The notes beneath the pieces were generated by a model. It did not search any database, had not been told where the DNA came from, and saw nothing but the letters and a program-made list of their open reading frames with translations. Positions 16,916-25,049 of a DNA stretch of 64,000 bases are shown here, piece by piece (the first letter of the stretch is position 1; each line of letters starts with the position of its first letter). A program made the position numbers and the translations under genes. Source of the stretch: Kineococcus rubinsiae (GTDB taxonomy: Bacteria > Actinomycetota > Actinomycetes > Actinomycetales > Kineococcaceae); NCBI RefSeq assembly GCF_011839805.1, contig NZ_VWPY01000011.1, positions 38,183 through 102,182 of the forward strand, written 5' to 3'.

Positions 16916-17517
16916 GCACCACCGACCCCACCGACGTGACCCTGGGCTCCATCGGCGACACGGGAACCGTTGCGGCGCAACCGTCGGCGCCGGTCGCCCC
17001 GGCCACGAGCTCCCACGACGCGCCCGTCGACGGCAGCGCGGGCGCGTGGACCGCGCCCCGCCCGGGCGAGCGGCTGCGGATCCTGCGACGCAGCCGCACG
17101 GTCGCGATCGTCGGGGCGTCGAACAAGGCCTCGCGCGCCTCGTACTTCGTCTCGACCTACCTGCTCGCGAGCTCCGACTTCGAGGTGTGGTTCGTCAACC
17201 CGAACGAGGACACGATCCTCGGCCGGCCCGCGTACCCCTCCCTCGCGGCGCTGCCGGGCGTGCCCGACATCGTCGACGTGTTCCGCCGGCCCGACCAGCT
17301 CGGGGCCGTCCTCGACGAGGCGATCGACGTCGGCGCCCACGCCCTGTGGTTGCAGCTCGGCCTCTACGACGAGGACGTCGCCCGCCGCGGGACCGAAGCC
17401 GGGCTGGACGTCGTCATGAACCGCTGCCTGAAGATCGAGCACGCGCGCTTCCACGGCGGCCTGCACTTCGCCGGGTTCGACACCGGCGTCATCAGCTCCC
17501 GCCGCCGCGGTCGCTGA
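16912..17517 (+). CDS. CoA-binding-domain protein coupled to metY
   Basis: The 201-residue protein has an unstructured N-terminus of about 60 residues rich in Ala/Thr/Pro. A Rossmann-like CoA-binding domain follows (TVAIVGASNKASRASYF near residues 63-79, then VWFVNPNEDTILGRPAYPSL), like the nucleotide-binding half of succinyl-CoA synthetase or YccU. No ligase half is present. Translational coupling to metY (GTGA) suggests it helps sulfur amino acid synthesis, perhaps by binding CoA or an acyl-homoserine-related ligand; this is inference. Confidence 0.87.
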   Translation: MSTTDPTDVTLGSIGDTGTVAAQPSAPVAPATSSHDAPVDGSAGAWTAPRPGERLRILRRSRTVAIVGASNKASRASYFVSTYLLASSDFEVWFVNPNEDTILGRPAYPSLAALPGVPDIVDVFRRPDQLGAVLDEAIDVGAHALWLQLGLYDEDVARRGTEAGLDVVMNRCLKIEHARFHGGLHFAGFDTGVISSRRRGR

Positions 17518-17585
17518 GGGGCGACTGCTCCGGACGGGCGGGCGCGGGCTCCGCGGACCGGTTCCGGCCCGCGGCGCTCCGTAGC

Positions 17586-18317
17586 ATGGGGACGGTGGAA
17601 CCGTTCCCCTCCTCCCCGCCCCCCGGCGGCCCGTGGGCTCCCCCGGGCCCGCGCGGCACGGACGGCTTCGCGATCGCCTCGCTCGTCACGGGCCTCGCCG
17701 GTCTCGGCGCCGTCCCGCTCGCGCTGGGCCTCGTCGGCCTGCAGCGCACGCGGCGCAGCGGTGCGGCGGGGCACGGCATGGCGGTCGCGGGCGTCGTGCT
17801 CGGCGCCGTCAGCCTCGTGGCCGGCCTGGTGCTCGTCGCGGCCTTCGCGGTCGGGGCCGTGGCGGGGATCGCGAACCTGGCCCGGTCGGCCGCATCCCCC
17901 GGCTCCTGGGCCGACGACTCCTCCCGCGTGCTCATCGACGACCTCGCCGTGGGCGACTGCCTCGACTACGGCGACCCAGACGACACCGACGCCGTCCTCG
18001 GCGTCGACTGCGGGTCGAGCCACGAGGCCGAGGTCGTCGAGGTGGTCACGCTGCCGGGGACGGGCGCCTACCCGGGCGATGACGCGGTGGACTCCGCCGC
18101 CGACGCCCAGTGCTCCGACGTGGTGGCCGGCGCCCTCGACGCCGCCGGCGTGGACACCGCCACCGTCGGCTACGACTACTTCCTGCCGCTGCCCACCGCG
18201 TGGGACGCGGGCCGCCGCGACGTGGCGTGCCTGGTGACCGGCGGGGACGACGACCTCACCGGCTCGCTCACCACCGGCACGCTCGACGCTCCGGCGGCCG
18301 AGGTGCCGTCCGTCTGA
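17586..18317 (+). CDS. DUF4190/septum-formation-like membrane protein
   Basis: The protein is about 243 residues. A Pro/Gly-rich cytoplasmic start (PFPSSPPPGGPWAPPGP) is followed by two helices in the DUF4190 pattern (FAIASLVTGLAGLGAVPLALGLVGL and MAVAGVVLGAVSLVAGLVLVAAF). An exterior domain has cysteines in LAVGDCLDY, LGVDCGSSHEAEVV and RRDVACLVTG, typical of the actinobacterial septum-formation family. Function is unknown; a cell-envelope role is usually assumed. The start may instead be GTG at 17595, because TAGCAT at 17582-17587 would make a leaderless start there. Confidence 0.82.
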   Translation: MGTVEPFPSSPPPGGPWAPPGPRGTDGFAIASLVTGLAGLGAVPLALGLVGLQRTRRSGAAGHGMAVAGVVLGAVSLVAGLVLVAAFAVGAVAGIANLARSAASPGSWADDSSRVLIDDLAVGDCLDYGDPDDTDAVLGVDCGSSHEAEVVEVVTLPGTGAYPGDDAVDSAADAQCSDVVAGALDAAGVDTATVGYDYFLPLPTAWDAGRRDVACLVTGGDDDLTGSLTTGTLDAPAAEVPSV

Positions 18318-18350
18318 GGGCCGTCCGTCAGGGAACCGGGGACCCGCCCC

Positions 18351-18397
18351 TCCCCGCCGTGATCATGCAGGGATTACCTGCATGATCACGGCAGGGA
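18351..18397. repeat. Long perfect inverted repeat between convergent genes
   Basis: Sixteen-base arms (18356-18371 and 18377-18392, core TGATCATGCAGG) flank the 5-nt spacer GATTA. They extend to 20 of 21 pairs over 18351-18397. The element lies between the DUF4190 gene and dgt, both of which end toward it, so it can act as a bidirectional terminator. Each arm contains TGATCA and ATGCA, giving it an AT content well above its surroundings. It may belong to a dispersed palindrome family; that is inference. The rest of the 125-nt gap shows nothing else. Confidence 0.8.
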
Positions 18398-18442
18398 GTG
18401 TCACCTTCGGTCTCGCGGACCCGAGGGTCTGGGCCGCAGGGG

Positions 18443-19699
18443 TCAGGGCCGCAGCCGGGCGTGCCAGGCGACCGCGGAGACGTCCGTGAGCGAGGCGATC
18501 TGGTCGACGACGACGCGCAGCCGGGCCGCGTCGTCGGCCGCCGCGTCGTAGTCCTCGCGGAACGGGGGTTCGAGGTCCTCCGGCGCCCGCTGGAGCAGCC
18601 GCTGCAGCAGTTCGCTGAGCAGCTCCCGCTGCCGGGCGTAGAACGGCTGCCGCTCCTGGGTGCTCATGACGAACGTCGCCGCGACGCCCTTGAGGACCGC
18701 GACCTCGAGCGCGGTGCCCGCGGGCACGACCACGTCGGCGGCGTAGCGGGTGATCGGCCCGTCGGCGTGGGCCGCGCGCGTCGCGGCCTGCGCCGCACCG
18801 GCGAAGCGGCCGATGAGCTGGCTCGTCATGTCCTTCAGCGCCGCGAGGTGCCGCCGGCCGCCGAAGACCTCACCGGGGCGCTCCGCGGCCCAGAACGGCA
18901 GGGCGCCGAGGCGCTGGAGCGCGTCCGCCACCTCGTCGTCGCCCACGTCGGGCAGGTACCAGTCGCGGGTGATGGCCGCGACGCGCTGCCGCGTCTCGGG
19001 CTGCGCCAGCCACTGCAGGCGCACGTGGCCCGCGACCACGGCGTCCTCGACGTCGTGGACGCTGTAGGCCACGTCGTCGGCGAAGTCCATGACCTGGGCC
19101 TCGACGCACGGCCGGTGCCGCGGGGCGCGGTCGCGCAGCCACGTGAACACCTCGAGGTCGTCGGGGTAGGCGCCGAACTTCGCCGTCGGGCGCGGGGCGT
19201 CGCCCGGGGCCCACGGGTACTTGGTGGCCGCGTCGAGGCTCGCGCGCGTGAGGTTCAGGCCGACGGGGCGGCCGTCGTCGGCGACCGTCTTGGGTTCCAG
19301 CCGCGTCAGCAGCCGCAGCGTCTGCGCGTTGCCCTCGAAGCCGCCGATGTCGGCGGCCATGCCCGCGAGCGCCCGCTCGCCGTTGTGGCCGAACGGCGGG
19401 TGCCCCAGGTCGTGCGCGAGGCAGGCGGTGTCGACGACGTCGGGGTCGCAGCCGAGCACCGCGCCGAGCTCCCGGCCCACCTGCGCGACCTCGAGGGAGT
19501 GCGTGAGGCGGTTGCGCGTGAAGTCGTCCGTGCCGGGCCCGACGACCTGGGTCTTCGCGGCGAGGCGGCGCAGCGCCGAGGAGTGCAGGACGCGGGCCCG
19601 GTCGCGCGCGAACGCGGTGCGCCCGTGGGTCTTCGGGGGTTCCGGCGCCCAGCGCTCGACGTCGGCCGGGGCGTAGCCCGGGTGGTCCGGCTCAGCCAC
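18443..19699 (-). CDS. dgt: Deoxyguanosinetriphosphate triphosphohydrolase-like protein
   Basis: This 418-residue HD-domain enzyme should split dGTP or other dNTPs to the nucleoside and triphosphate. The metal ligands are His 67 (RLTHSLEV) and His 96-Asp 97 ([13 protein letters not shown]), with the later Asp in [14 protein letters not shown] completing the HD site. Length and the PFGHNGE motif match the dNTPase group annotated as dgt. GTG at 19699 overlaps the dusB stop by 8 nt, so dusB-dgt are cotranscribed. In mycobacteria dgt is next to dnaG; here about 3 kb separates them. Confidence 0.92.
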   Translation of the reverse strand: MAEPDHPGYAPADVERWAPEPPKTHGRTAFARDRARVLHSSALRRLAAKTQVVGPGTDDFTRNRLTHSLEVAQVGRELGAVLGCDPDVVDTACLAHDLGHPPFGHNGERALAGMAADIGGFEGNAQTLRLLTRLEPKTVADDGRPVGLNLTRASLDAATKYPWAPGDAPRPTAKFGAYPDDLEVFTWLRDRAPRHRPCVEAQVMDFADDVAYSVHDVEDAVVAGHVRLQWLAQPETRQRVAAITRDWYLPDVGDDEVADALQRLGALPFWAAERPGEVFGGRRHLAALKDMTSQLIGRFAGAAQAATRAAHADGPITRYAADVVVPAGTALEVAVLKGVAATFVMSTQERQPFYARQRELLSELLQRLLQRAPEDLEPPFREDYDAAADDAARLRVVVDQIASLTDVSAVAWHARLRP

Positions 19700-20888
19700 C
19701 GGAGACGGCCAGCTCCGCCTGGCGCACGACCTCGAGCGCGGCCCCGGACAGCTCCCGGTCCTCGAGCCAGCCCTCGGGGAGCGCGACGCGCTGCGGGGAA
19801 CCGGCGCGCCCGCGCGAACCCTCCGCGGCGGCACCCGGGTAGGGCTGGGTGAGGTCCATGGTGGCGATCAGCTCGTCGAGGGCGTCCAGGGTGTCGACGA
19901 GCGCGAGGCGGGCGCGCAGGTCCCCGCCGACGGCGTAGCCCTTGAAGTACCAGGCGACGTGCTTGCGGACGTCGCGGCAGCCGCGCAGCTCGTCGCCGAA
20001 GTGCTCGCACAGCAGTTCGGCGTGGCGGCGGATGGTGGCGGTGACCACGTCGAGGCCGGGCCGGTGGCGTTCGGGGCGACCGGCGAAACCCGCCTCGAGG
20101 TCGGCGAACAGCCAGGGCCGCCCGAGGCAGCCGCGGCCGACGACGACGCCGTCGCAGCCCGTGCGCCGCACCAGCTCCAGCGCGTCCTCGGCGGACCAGA
20201 CGTCGCCGTTGCCCAGCACGGGGATCGTGGTGACGGCGTCCTTGAGGCGGGCGATCGCCTCCCAGTCGGCCTGGCCGGAGTAGTGCTGCGCGGCGGTGCG
20301 GCCGTGCAGCGCGACGGCGGCGACCCCCTCGGCCTCGGCCGCGCGGCCCGCGTCGAGGTAGGTGAGGTGGTCGTCGTCGACGCCCTTGCGCATCTTCACC
20401 GTGACGGGGATGCCGGCCTTGGAGGCCTCGCGCACGGCGCCCGCGACGATGGAGCGGAACAGCCCGCCCTTCCAGGGCAGCGCCGCTCCCCCGCCCTTGC
20501 GGGTCACCTTGGGCACGGGGCAGCCGAAGTTGAGGTCGACGTGGTCGGCGAGGTCCTCGTCCACGACCATCCGCACGGCCGCGGCGACCGTGACCGGGTC
20601 CACGCCGTACAGCTGCAGGCTGCGGGGCTGCTCGTCGGCGTCGAAGGTGACCAGGCGCATCGACTCGGCGCTGCGCTCCACCAGGGCGCGGGACGTGACC
20701 ATCTCGCTGACGTAGAAGCCCTGGCCGTGCTCGCGGCACAGGCGGCGGAACGCGGAGTTCGTGATGCCCGCCATGGGGGCGAGCACCACGGGGGTCGTCG
20801 AGGTGTGCGGGCCGATGCGCAGCGGCGCCACGGCGGGCGCGGGGGTCGCGGTCCCGGCCGTGCGCTGCGGGGTGTCGAGGAGGCTCAC
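19692..20888 (-). CDS. dusB: tRNA-dihydrouridine synthase (DusB type)
   Basis: The 398-residue flavoenzyme reduces uridines in the tRNA D-loop. The TIM-barrel start [17 protein letters not shown], the catalytic Cys 123 in [10 protein letters not shown], and later [17 protein letters not shown] and GNGDVWS all fit the DUS family. A C-terminal extension of about 60 residues is less conserved. GTG at 20888 follows GGGGGG; the longer ATG form adds an unlikely N-terminus. It is upstream of dgt, whose start it overlaps. Confidence 0.94.
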   Translation of the reverse strand: MSLLDTPQRTAGTATPAPAVAPLRIGPHTSTTPVVLAPMAGITNSAFRRLCREHGQGFYVSEMVTSRALVERSAESMRLVTFDADEQPRSLQLYGVDPVTVAAAVRMVVDEDLADHVDLNFGCPVPKVTRKGGGAALPWKGGLFRSIVAGAVREASKAGIPVTVKMRKGVDDDHLTYLDAGRAAEAEGVAAVALHGRTAAQHYSGQADWEAIARLKDAVTTIPVLGNGDVWSAEDALELVRRTGCDGVVVGRGCLGRPWLFADLEAGFAGRPERHRPGLDVVTATIRRHAELLCEHFGDELRGCRDVRKHVAWYFKGYAVGGDLRARLALVDTLDALDELIATMDLTQPYPGAAAEGSRGRAGSPQRVALPEGWLEDRELSGAALEVVRQAELAVSGG

Positions 20889-20904
20889 CCCCCCATTGTG
20901 ACGC

Positions 20905-21408
20905 TCAGACCGAGGGACCTGCCGCACGCGCCTCCCGGACGGCCACGAGCGAGCTGCGCAGCTGCTCGATCCAGTCGCCCTCGTGCTGGGCGACGAGGCG
21001 GACCGACCAGGCCAGCGCCTCGGAGCGCGAGCGGGCGATCCCGGCCTCGACGAGGGTGTCCAGCGTGCGCCGCTCGGGCTGGCGCAGGCGCGTCATGACG
21101 GGGACGGCGACGGTCGTGAACAGGACGCGGCTCTCCCCGCAGTCCACGCCCCAGGCGATCTTGCGGTCGAAGAGCTCCTCGCCCTCGCGCGCGATGCGGA
21201 TGCGCTGCTCCCGCGTGTCCTCGCGGAACCGGGTCGCGCGCCCCGCCGCGGCCGCGGCGGCGGCCCCCTCGGAGGCGCCCTCCGCGACGTCGGGGGCCTC
21301 GAGGCGACCGACGACCACGATCTCCTCGCGGTCGACGGTCACCTCGGGCTCCCCGGTGAACCACTCGCTCGGCAGGCGGCCGGCGAACCATGCTGCGATG
21401 TCATCCAT
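20905..21408 (-). CDS. Unknown protein with C-terminal RHH-like segment
   Basis: The 167-residue protein opens with MDDIAAWFAGRLPSEWF and a short beta-rich part (VDREEIVVVGRLEAPD). A low-complexity Ala run follows, then a basic region. Residues 118-155 (LDTLVEAGIARSRSEALAWS and on) read like a ribbon-helix-helix DNA-binding unit, as in small actinobacterial regulators. I do not recognise the family. Its promoter is close to consensus and predicted leaderless. It ends 17 nt before dusB, so it may share an operon with dusB-dgt. Confidence 0.7.
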   Translation of the reverse strand: MDDIAAWFAGRLPSEWFTGEPEVTVDREEIVVVGRLEAPDVAEGASEGAAAAAAAGRATRFREDTREQRIRIAREGEELFDRKIAWGVDCGESRVLFTTVAVPVMTRLRQPERRTLDTLVEAGIARSRSEALAWSVRLVAQHEGDWIEQLRSSLVAVREARAAGPSV

Positions 21409-21414
21409 TACGCG

Positions 21415-21443
21415 ATTACACGCTTGTAGCAGTGGTCCGTCAA
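21415..21443 (-). promoter_or_regulatory. Promoter of the RHH-like gene, predicted leaderless
   Basis: Read on the minus strand: TTGACG (21438-21443), a 17-bp spacer, TGTAAT (21415-21420), then 6 nt to the ATG at 21408. The start point should coincide with the start codon, and no ribosome-binding site exists. It is among the best promoter matches in the window. Confidence 0.65.
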
Positions 21444-21470
21444 CCCGTTCTGCTCAGGGGAGAGCGGGGG

Positions 21471-21875
21471 TCAGACGACGTCCGGGGCGCGGACGGCGAG
21501 GACGGGGCACGGCGCGTCCAACAGGACGCGCTGGGCGGTGCTGCCGAGCAGGGCCTTGCGCACCGGCGAGCGGCGGTGCAGCCCCACGACGACGAGCTCC
21601 GCACCGGCGGTCTCGGCGACGTCGAGGATGACCTCGGCGGCCGAGCCCGAGGCGGCCGAGCGGTGCTCGATGCGGTGCTCGACGCCCTCGGCGGCGAGGC
21701 GCTGCTCGACCGCGTCCATGTCGACCTCGTCGGCCGCGGTCGGGCGCGTGAACCCGGCCTCGTCGACGATGTTGACGACGACGACCGCGCACCCGCGCCA
21801 GCGCGCCTGGCGGATCGCCTCGGTGACCGCGAGGAAGCCCGTGCGGTCCGGCACGTACCCGACGACGACGCTCAC
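21471..21875 (-). CDS. Universal stress protein (UspA family)
   Basis: This 134-residue single USP domain begins VVVGYVPDRTGFLAV. It has the ATP-binding C-terminal pattern G-x2-x-x-x-S...G-S/T in GLHRRSPVRKALLGSTAQRVL, so it likely binds ATP. GTG at 21875 overlaps the stop of the ABC ATPase gene, making it the fourth cistron of the sugar-type ABC operon. That placement is unusual and suggests a link between substrate uptake and stress or energy sensing. Confidence 0.88.
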   Translation of the reverse strand: MSVVVGYVPDRTGFLAVTEAIRQARWRGCAVVVVNIVDEAGFTRPTAADEVDMDAVEQRLAAEGVEHRIEHRSAASGSAAEVILDVAETAGAELVVVGLHRRSPVRKALLGSTAQRVLLDAPCPVLAVRAPDVV

Positions 21876-22654
21876 GACGCCTCCGCCACCATCGCCGGCG
21901 GCGGCAGGGCCCCCGTCATGATCCCGACGACCTCGTTCATCTCGTGGTCGCCGGGGCGCACGACGGTGGCGCGCCGGCCGAGGCGGTGGATGTGGATGCG
22001 GTCGGCCACCTCGAACACCGCGGGCATGTCGTGGCTGATGAGCACCACGGGGATCCCGGTGTCGCGGATGCGGCGGATCAGGTCCAGCACGCCCTTGGAC
22101 TCGCGCACGCCGAGCGCGGCGGTCGGTTCGTCCATGATGACGACGCGGCGCCCGAAGGCGGCGGCCCGGGCGACGGCCACGGTCTGGCGCTGACCGCCGG
22201 AGAGGCTGTCGACGGGCTGCGTGATCGACTGCAGCGTCGTGATGCCGAGCGCGTCCATCTGCTTGCGGGACTGGGCGCGCATCTCCTTGACGTCCAGCAT
22301 CCGCAGCACGGAACCCAGCGGGCCCTTGCGGCGCAGTTCGCGGCCGAGGAACAGGTTGGTCGCGATGTCCAGGGCCGGCGCCATGGCGAGGTCCTGGTAG
22401 ACGGTCTCGATGCCGGCGAGCTGCGCGTCGTGCGGGCTCTTGAAGTGCACCTGCTTGCCGTCGAGCAGGACCTCCCCCGCGTCCGGGACGACGTCCCCGG
22501 ACAGCACCTTGATGAGGCTGGACTTGCCCGCTCCGTTGTCGCCGATGACGGCGAGGATCTCCCCGGCGCGCAGGTCGAAGTCGGCGCCGGCCACGGCGGT
22601 GACGTGGCCGTACCGCTTCACGATCCCGCGCGCCTCCAGGACGATGTCGTTCAT
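21872..22654 (-). CDS. ABC transporter ATPase, FrcA-like
   Basis: This 260-residue ATPase has Walker A GDNGAGKSS (38-46), signature LSGGQRQ and Walker B VVIMDEPTAALG followed by the switch His in LISHD. It carries a single nucleotide-binding domain, so it resembles FrcA (fructose) rather than the duplicated RbsA/XylG type. ATG at 22654 overlaps the permease stop (ATGA). It powers import together with the permease and binding protein upstream in the operon. Confidence 0.92.
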   Translation of the reverse strand: MNDIVLEARGIVKRYGHVTAVAGADFDLRAGEILAVIGDNGAGKSSLIKVLSGDVVPDAGEVLLDGKQVHFKSPHDAQLAGIETVYQDLAMAPALDIATNLFLGRELRRKGPLGSVLRMLDVKEMRAQSRKQMDALGITTLQSITQPVDSLSGGQRQTVAVARAAAFGRRVVIMDEPTAALGVRESKGVLDLIRRIRDTGIPVVLISHDMPAVFEVADRIHIHRLGRRATVVRPGDHEMNEVVGIMTGALPPPAMVAEAS

Positions 22655-23676
22655 CGGGCCTTCTTCCGGGTCACGGTGTCGAGCGCCACAGCGGCGATGA
22701 CGAGGATGCCGGTGACGATGTTCTGGTACAGCGGGTCGATGCCCGCCTGGGTCAGGCCCGACTGCAGCACCAGGACGATGAGCGCGCCCAGGTAGCTGCC
22801 GAGGACGGTGCCGCGACCGCCGAAGAGGCTCGTGCCGCCGATGACGACGGCCGTGATGGTGTCGAGGTTCGCCGTGGGGAACGCGTTCGGCGAGGTGGCC
22901 GGGCTGCGCCCGAACGCCTGCAGCGCCGCGAGGGCGTAGAGGACACCGGCGAGGACGTACACCGAGATGAGCACTCGCTGGGTGTTGATGCCGGTGCGCT
23001 TGGCGGCGAGCTCGTTGTTGCCGACCGCGTAGACGTGACGTCCCCACGCGGTGCGCGTCAGCGCGTAGTGCAGGACGACGACGCTGAGCAGGACGACGAT
23101 GACGCCGAGGGTGATGCGGAAGTAGCCGAACAGGTAGGTGCCGCTGGACAGGAACGTCAGCGGGCCGCTGTCGACGAGGACCGTCTCCTTCGTGTAGAGC
23201 CGCGAGGCCGCCTGCAGGATCGTCAGCAGGCCGAGGGTGACGATGAACGGTGGTAGCCCGAGCCTCGAGACGATGAGGCCGGAGACCATCCCCAGTGCGG
23301 CGCAGACCAGGAGCCCGACCGCGAGGGCCGGCAGCTGGAGGCTGAGGCTGTCCGCGGCGATCTTCGCGATGACCAGGGTGCCGAGCACCATGATGGCGCC
23401 GTTGGCGAGGTCGATGCCGCCCGTGAGGATGATGATCGTCTGGCCCAGGGCCAGGGTTCCGACGACGACGGACTGCTGGAGGATCAGCGAGAAGTTGTCG
23501 GCGCTGAAGAAGTTGTCCGTGAGGACGGAGAACACCAGGCACGCCAGGATCAGCGCGGCGAGGGGTCCGAGGACGGGGTTGCGGAACACGCGGTCGACGA
23601 TGGTGACGGCGCGGGTTCCCGAGGTGTCGGGCACCTCGGCGGCCTTGGCGCCGGCCTGCTGCAGCTGTTCGGACAT
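22651..23676 (-). CDS. ABC transporter permease, RbsC/FrcC family
   Basis: This 341-residue permease has about ten helices and the family motif region (GRGTVLGSYLGALIVLVLQ, TAVVIGGTSLFGG) found in ribose/xylose/fructose permeases. A cytoplasmic N-terminus of about 30 residues precedes the first helix. The ATG at 23676 is 29 nt after the binding-protein stop. It forms the homodimeric channel of the operon's importer. Confidence 0.93.
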   Translation of the reverse strand: MSEQLQQAGAKAAEVPDTSGTRAVTIVDRVFRNPVLGPLAALILACLVFSVLTDNFFSADNFSLILQQSVVVGTLALGQTIIILTGGIDLANGAIMVLGTLVIAKIAADSLSLQLPALAVGLLVCAALGMVSGLIVSRLGLPPFIVTLGLLTILQAASRLYTKETVLVDSGPLTFLSSGTYLFGYFRITLGVIVVLLSVVVLHYALTRTAWGRHVYAVGNNELAAKRTGINTQRVLISVYVLAGVLYALAALQAFGRSPATSPNAFPTANLDTITAVVIGGTSLFGGRGTVLGSYLGALIVLVLQSGLTQAGIDPLYQNIVTGILVIAAVALDTVTRKKAR

Positions 23677-23705
23677 GGGTGCCTCTCAGTCGTGTCGCAG
23701 GGAGA

Positions 23706-24749
23706 TCAGGACGCCGAGCCCCAGCAGTTCTCCAGGCCCCACGCGGTGTCCTGCGCCTCCAGGCCACCGAGCGGCTTGTCCGTGATGAGCTGGACGCCCG
23801 TGTCGATGTAGCCGGAGGCGGGGACGGTCGGCTTGGTGCCGTCCTTGGCGAAGGCGAGCGCGGCCTTGACGCCCTCCTCGGCCATCTTCGACGGGAACTG
23901 CATGACGGTGGCGGCGATCTGGCCGTCCTTGACGGCGGTGACGCCGGCGCAGCCGCCGTCGATGGAACCCACGACGACCTGGTCGGTCTTGCCGGCGTTC
24001 TTCAGCGCGGTCGCCGCACCGATCGCGGCGGGCTCGTTGATCGTGTAGACGGCGTTGATCTGGTCGTTCTTCTGCAGCAGGTTCTCCATGGCGGTCTGAC
24101 CCTTGGCCTGGTCGCCGTTGGTGTCCTGCGTGCCCGCGATGTCCGGGCTGCCGTCGGCCAGGCCGATGCCGGTGAGGAACCCGGAGTGGCGCTGGTCGCC
24201 CACGGAAACACCGGGCTGCAGGTCGAGCATGGCGAGCACGGGGGTCTTGCCCGCGAGCGCCGCCTTGACGTAGGCGCCCTGCTGCTCGCCGGCCTTGGTG
24301 TTGTCGGTCGCCCAGGTCGCGTCGACGCCCTTGTTGCCGTCGGTCTGGGTGTCCAGCGCGGCGACGAAGATGCCCTGCTTCTGGGCCGCCTCCAGCGTGG
24401 GCACGATCGCCTTGGAGTCGTTGGGGGTGATGAGGATGGCCTTGACGCCCGAGGCGATGAGGTTCTCCACCGCGGCGACCTGGCTGTCGTTGTCGCCGTC
24501 GGCCGTGCCGGCCTTGGCGATGAGCTCGGCCCCGCCGGCCTCGGCGGCCTTCGTGGCGGCGTCGCGCATGGACACGAAGTACGGGTTGGAGTCCGTCTTC
24601 GTCACGAGACCGATCTTGATCGTCCCGCCGCTGTCCCCGGAAGAGGTCCCCCCGGTCTTGGTGCTCGAGCACCCGGCCAGCGCGGTCGGCAGCGCGAGCA
24701 GGACGGCGGCGGCGGCCAGGGAGCGGGCGGTGCGGGTGGAGACGTTCAT
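23706..24749 (-). CDS. Sugar-binding lipoprotein, FrcB/RbsB type
   Basis: The 347-residue protein has a lipoprotein signal with lipobox LAGC (near Cys 27), a Ser/Gly/Thr linker, then a type I periplasmic-binding fold. Its start IKIGLVTKTDSNPYFVSM is diagnostic for ribose/fructose/inositol-type binders. The ATG follows GAGAGGAA. It is the first gene of the operon, downstream of three LacI-type sites and facing a LacI regulator. Likely ligands are fructose, another monosaccharide or a polyol. Confidence 0.93.
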   Translation of the reverse strand: MNVSTRTARSLAAAAVLLALPTALAGCSSTKTGGTSSGDSGGTIKIGLVTKTDSNPYFVSMRDAATKAAEAGGAELIAKAGTADGDNDSQVAAVENLIASGVKAILITPNDSKAIVPTLEAAQKQGIFVAALDTQTDGNKGVDATWATDNTKAGEQQGAYVKAALAGKTPVLAMLDLQPGVSVGDQRHSGFLTGIGLADGSPDIAGTQDTNGDQAKGQTAMENLLQKNDQINAVYTINEPAAIGAATALKNAGKTDQVVVGSIDGGCAGVTAVKDGQIAATVMQFPSKMAEEGVKAALAFAKDGTKPTVPASGYIDTGVQLITDKPLGGLEAQDTAWGLENCWGSAS

Positions 24750-25049
24750 GGGGTTCCTCTCGGGGAGCTCACGACCCGCGACCGGTGTCGGCGGCGGCTC
24801 GGGCGGGGCGTGGCGGCGGTCTGTGGACGCTGCTAGGCACGGTGGCGCGGGGTGCTGCACCGGACGGTGGGTGCTCCTTCGCGACGGTGTCCGGCGACCG
24901 GTGCGGGCTGCTCTGCCTGACCGGGTGCGCCGACTGTAGGGCCGTCACCCACCGTCAGGCAAGCGCTTGTCCGAATCGTGACAAGGCCTTGCGCAAGCGG
25001 TTGTCTTCAGGTCACCATCAGTTCCTGTCCGCGGAAGAGGAGAACGTCG
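24750..25049. promoter_or_regulatory. Divergent control region of the sugar ABC operon and lacI-type gene
   Basis: The 300-bp gap holds no gene. The part next to the binding-protein gene (24750-24950) shows no clear motif beyond that gene's ribosome-binding site. The three LacI-type sites cluster at 24960-25003, close to the regulator. The regulator start at 25050 follows the ribosome-binding site AGAGGAG. Confidence 0.6.
24960..25003. promoter_or_regulatory. Three tandem LacI-family operator half-palindromes
   Basis: CAAGCGCTTG (24960-24969) and CAAGGCCTTG (24982-24991) are perfect 10-bp palindromes. CAAGCGGTTG (24994-25003) is near-palindromic. All carry the central CG/GC dyad typical of LacI/CcpA-type operators. 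Start-to-start spacings are 22 and 12 bp. Confidence 0.75.
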
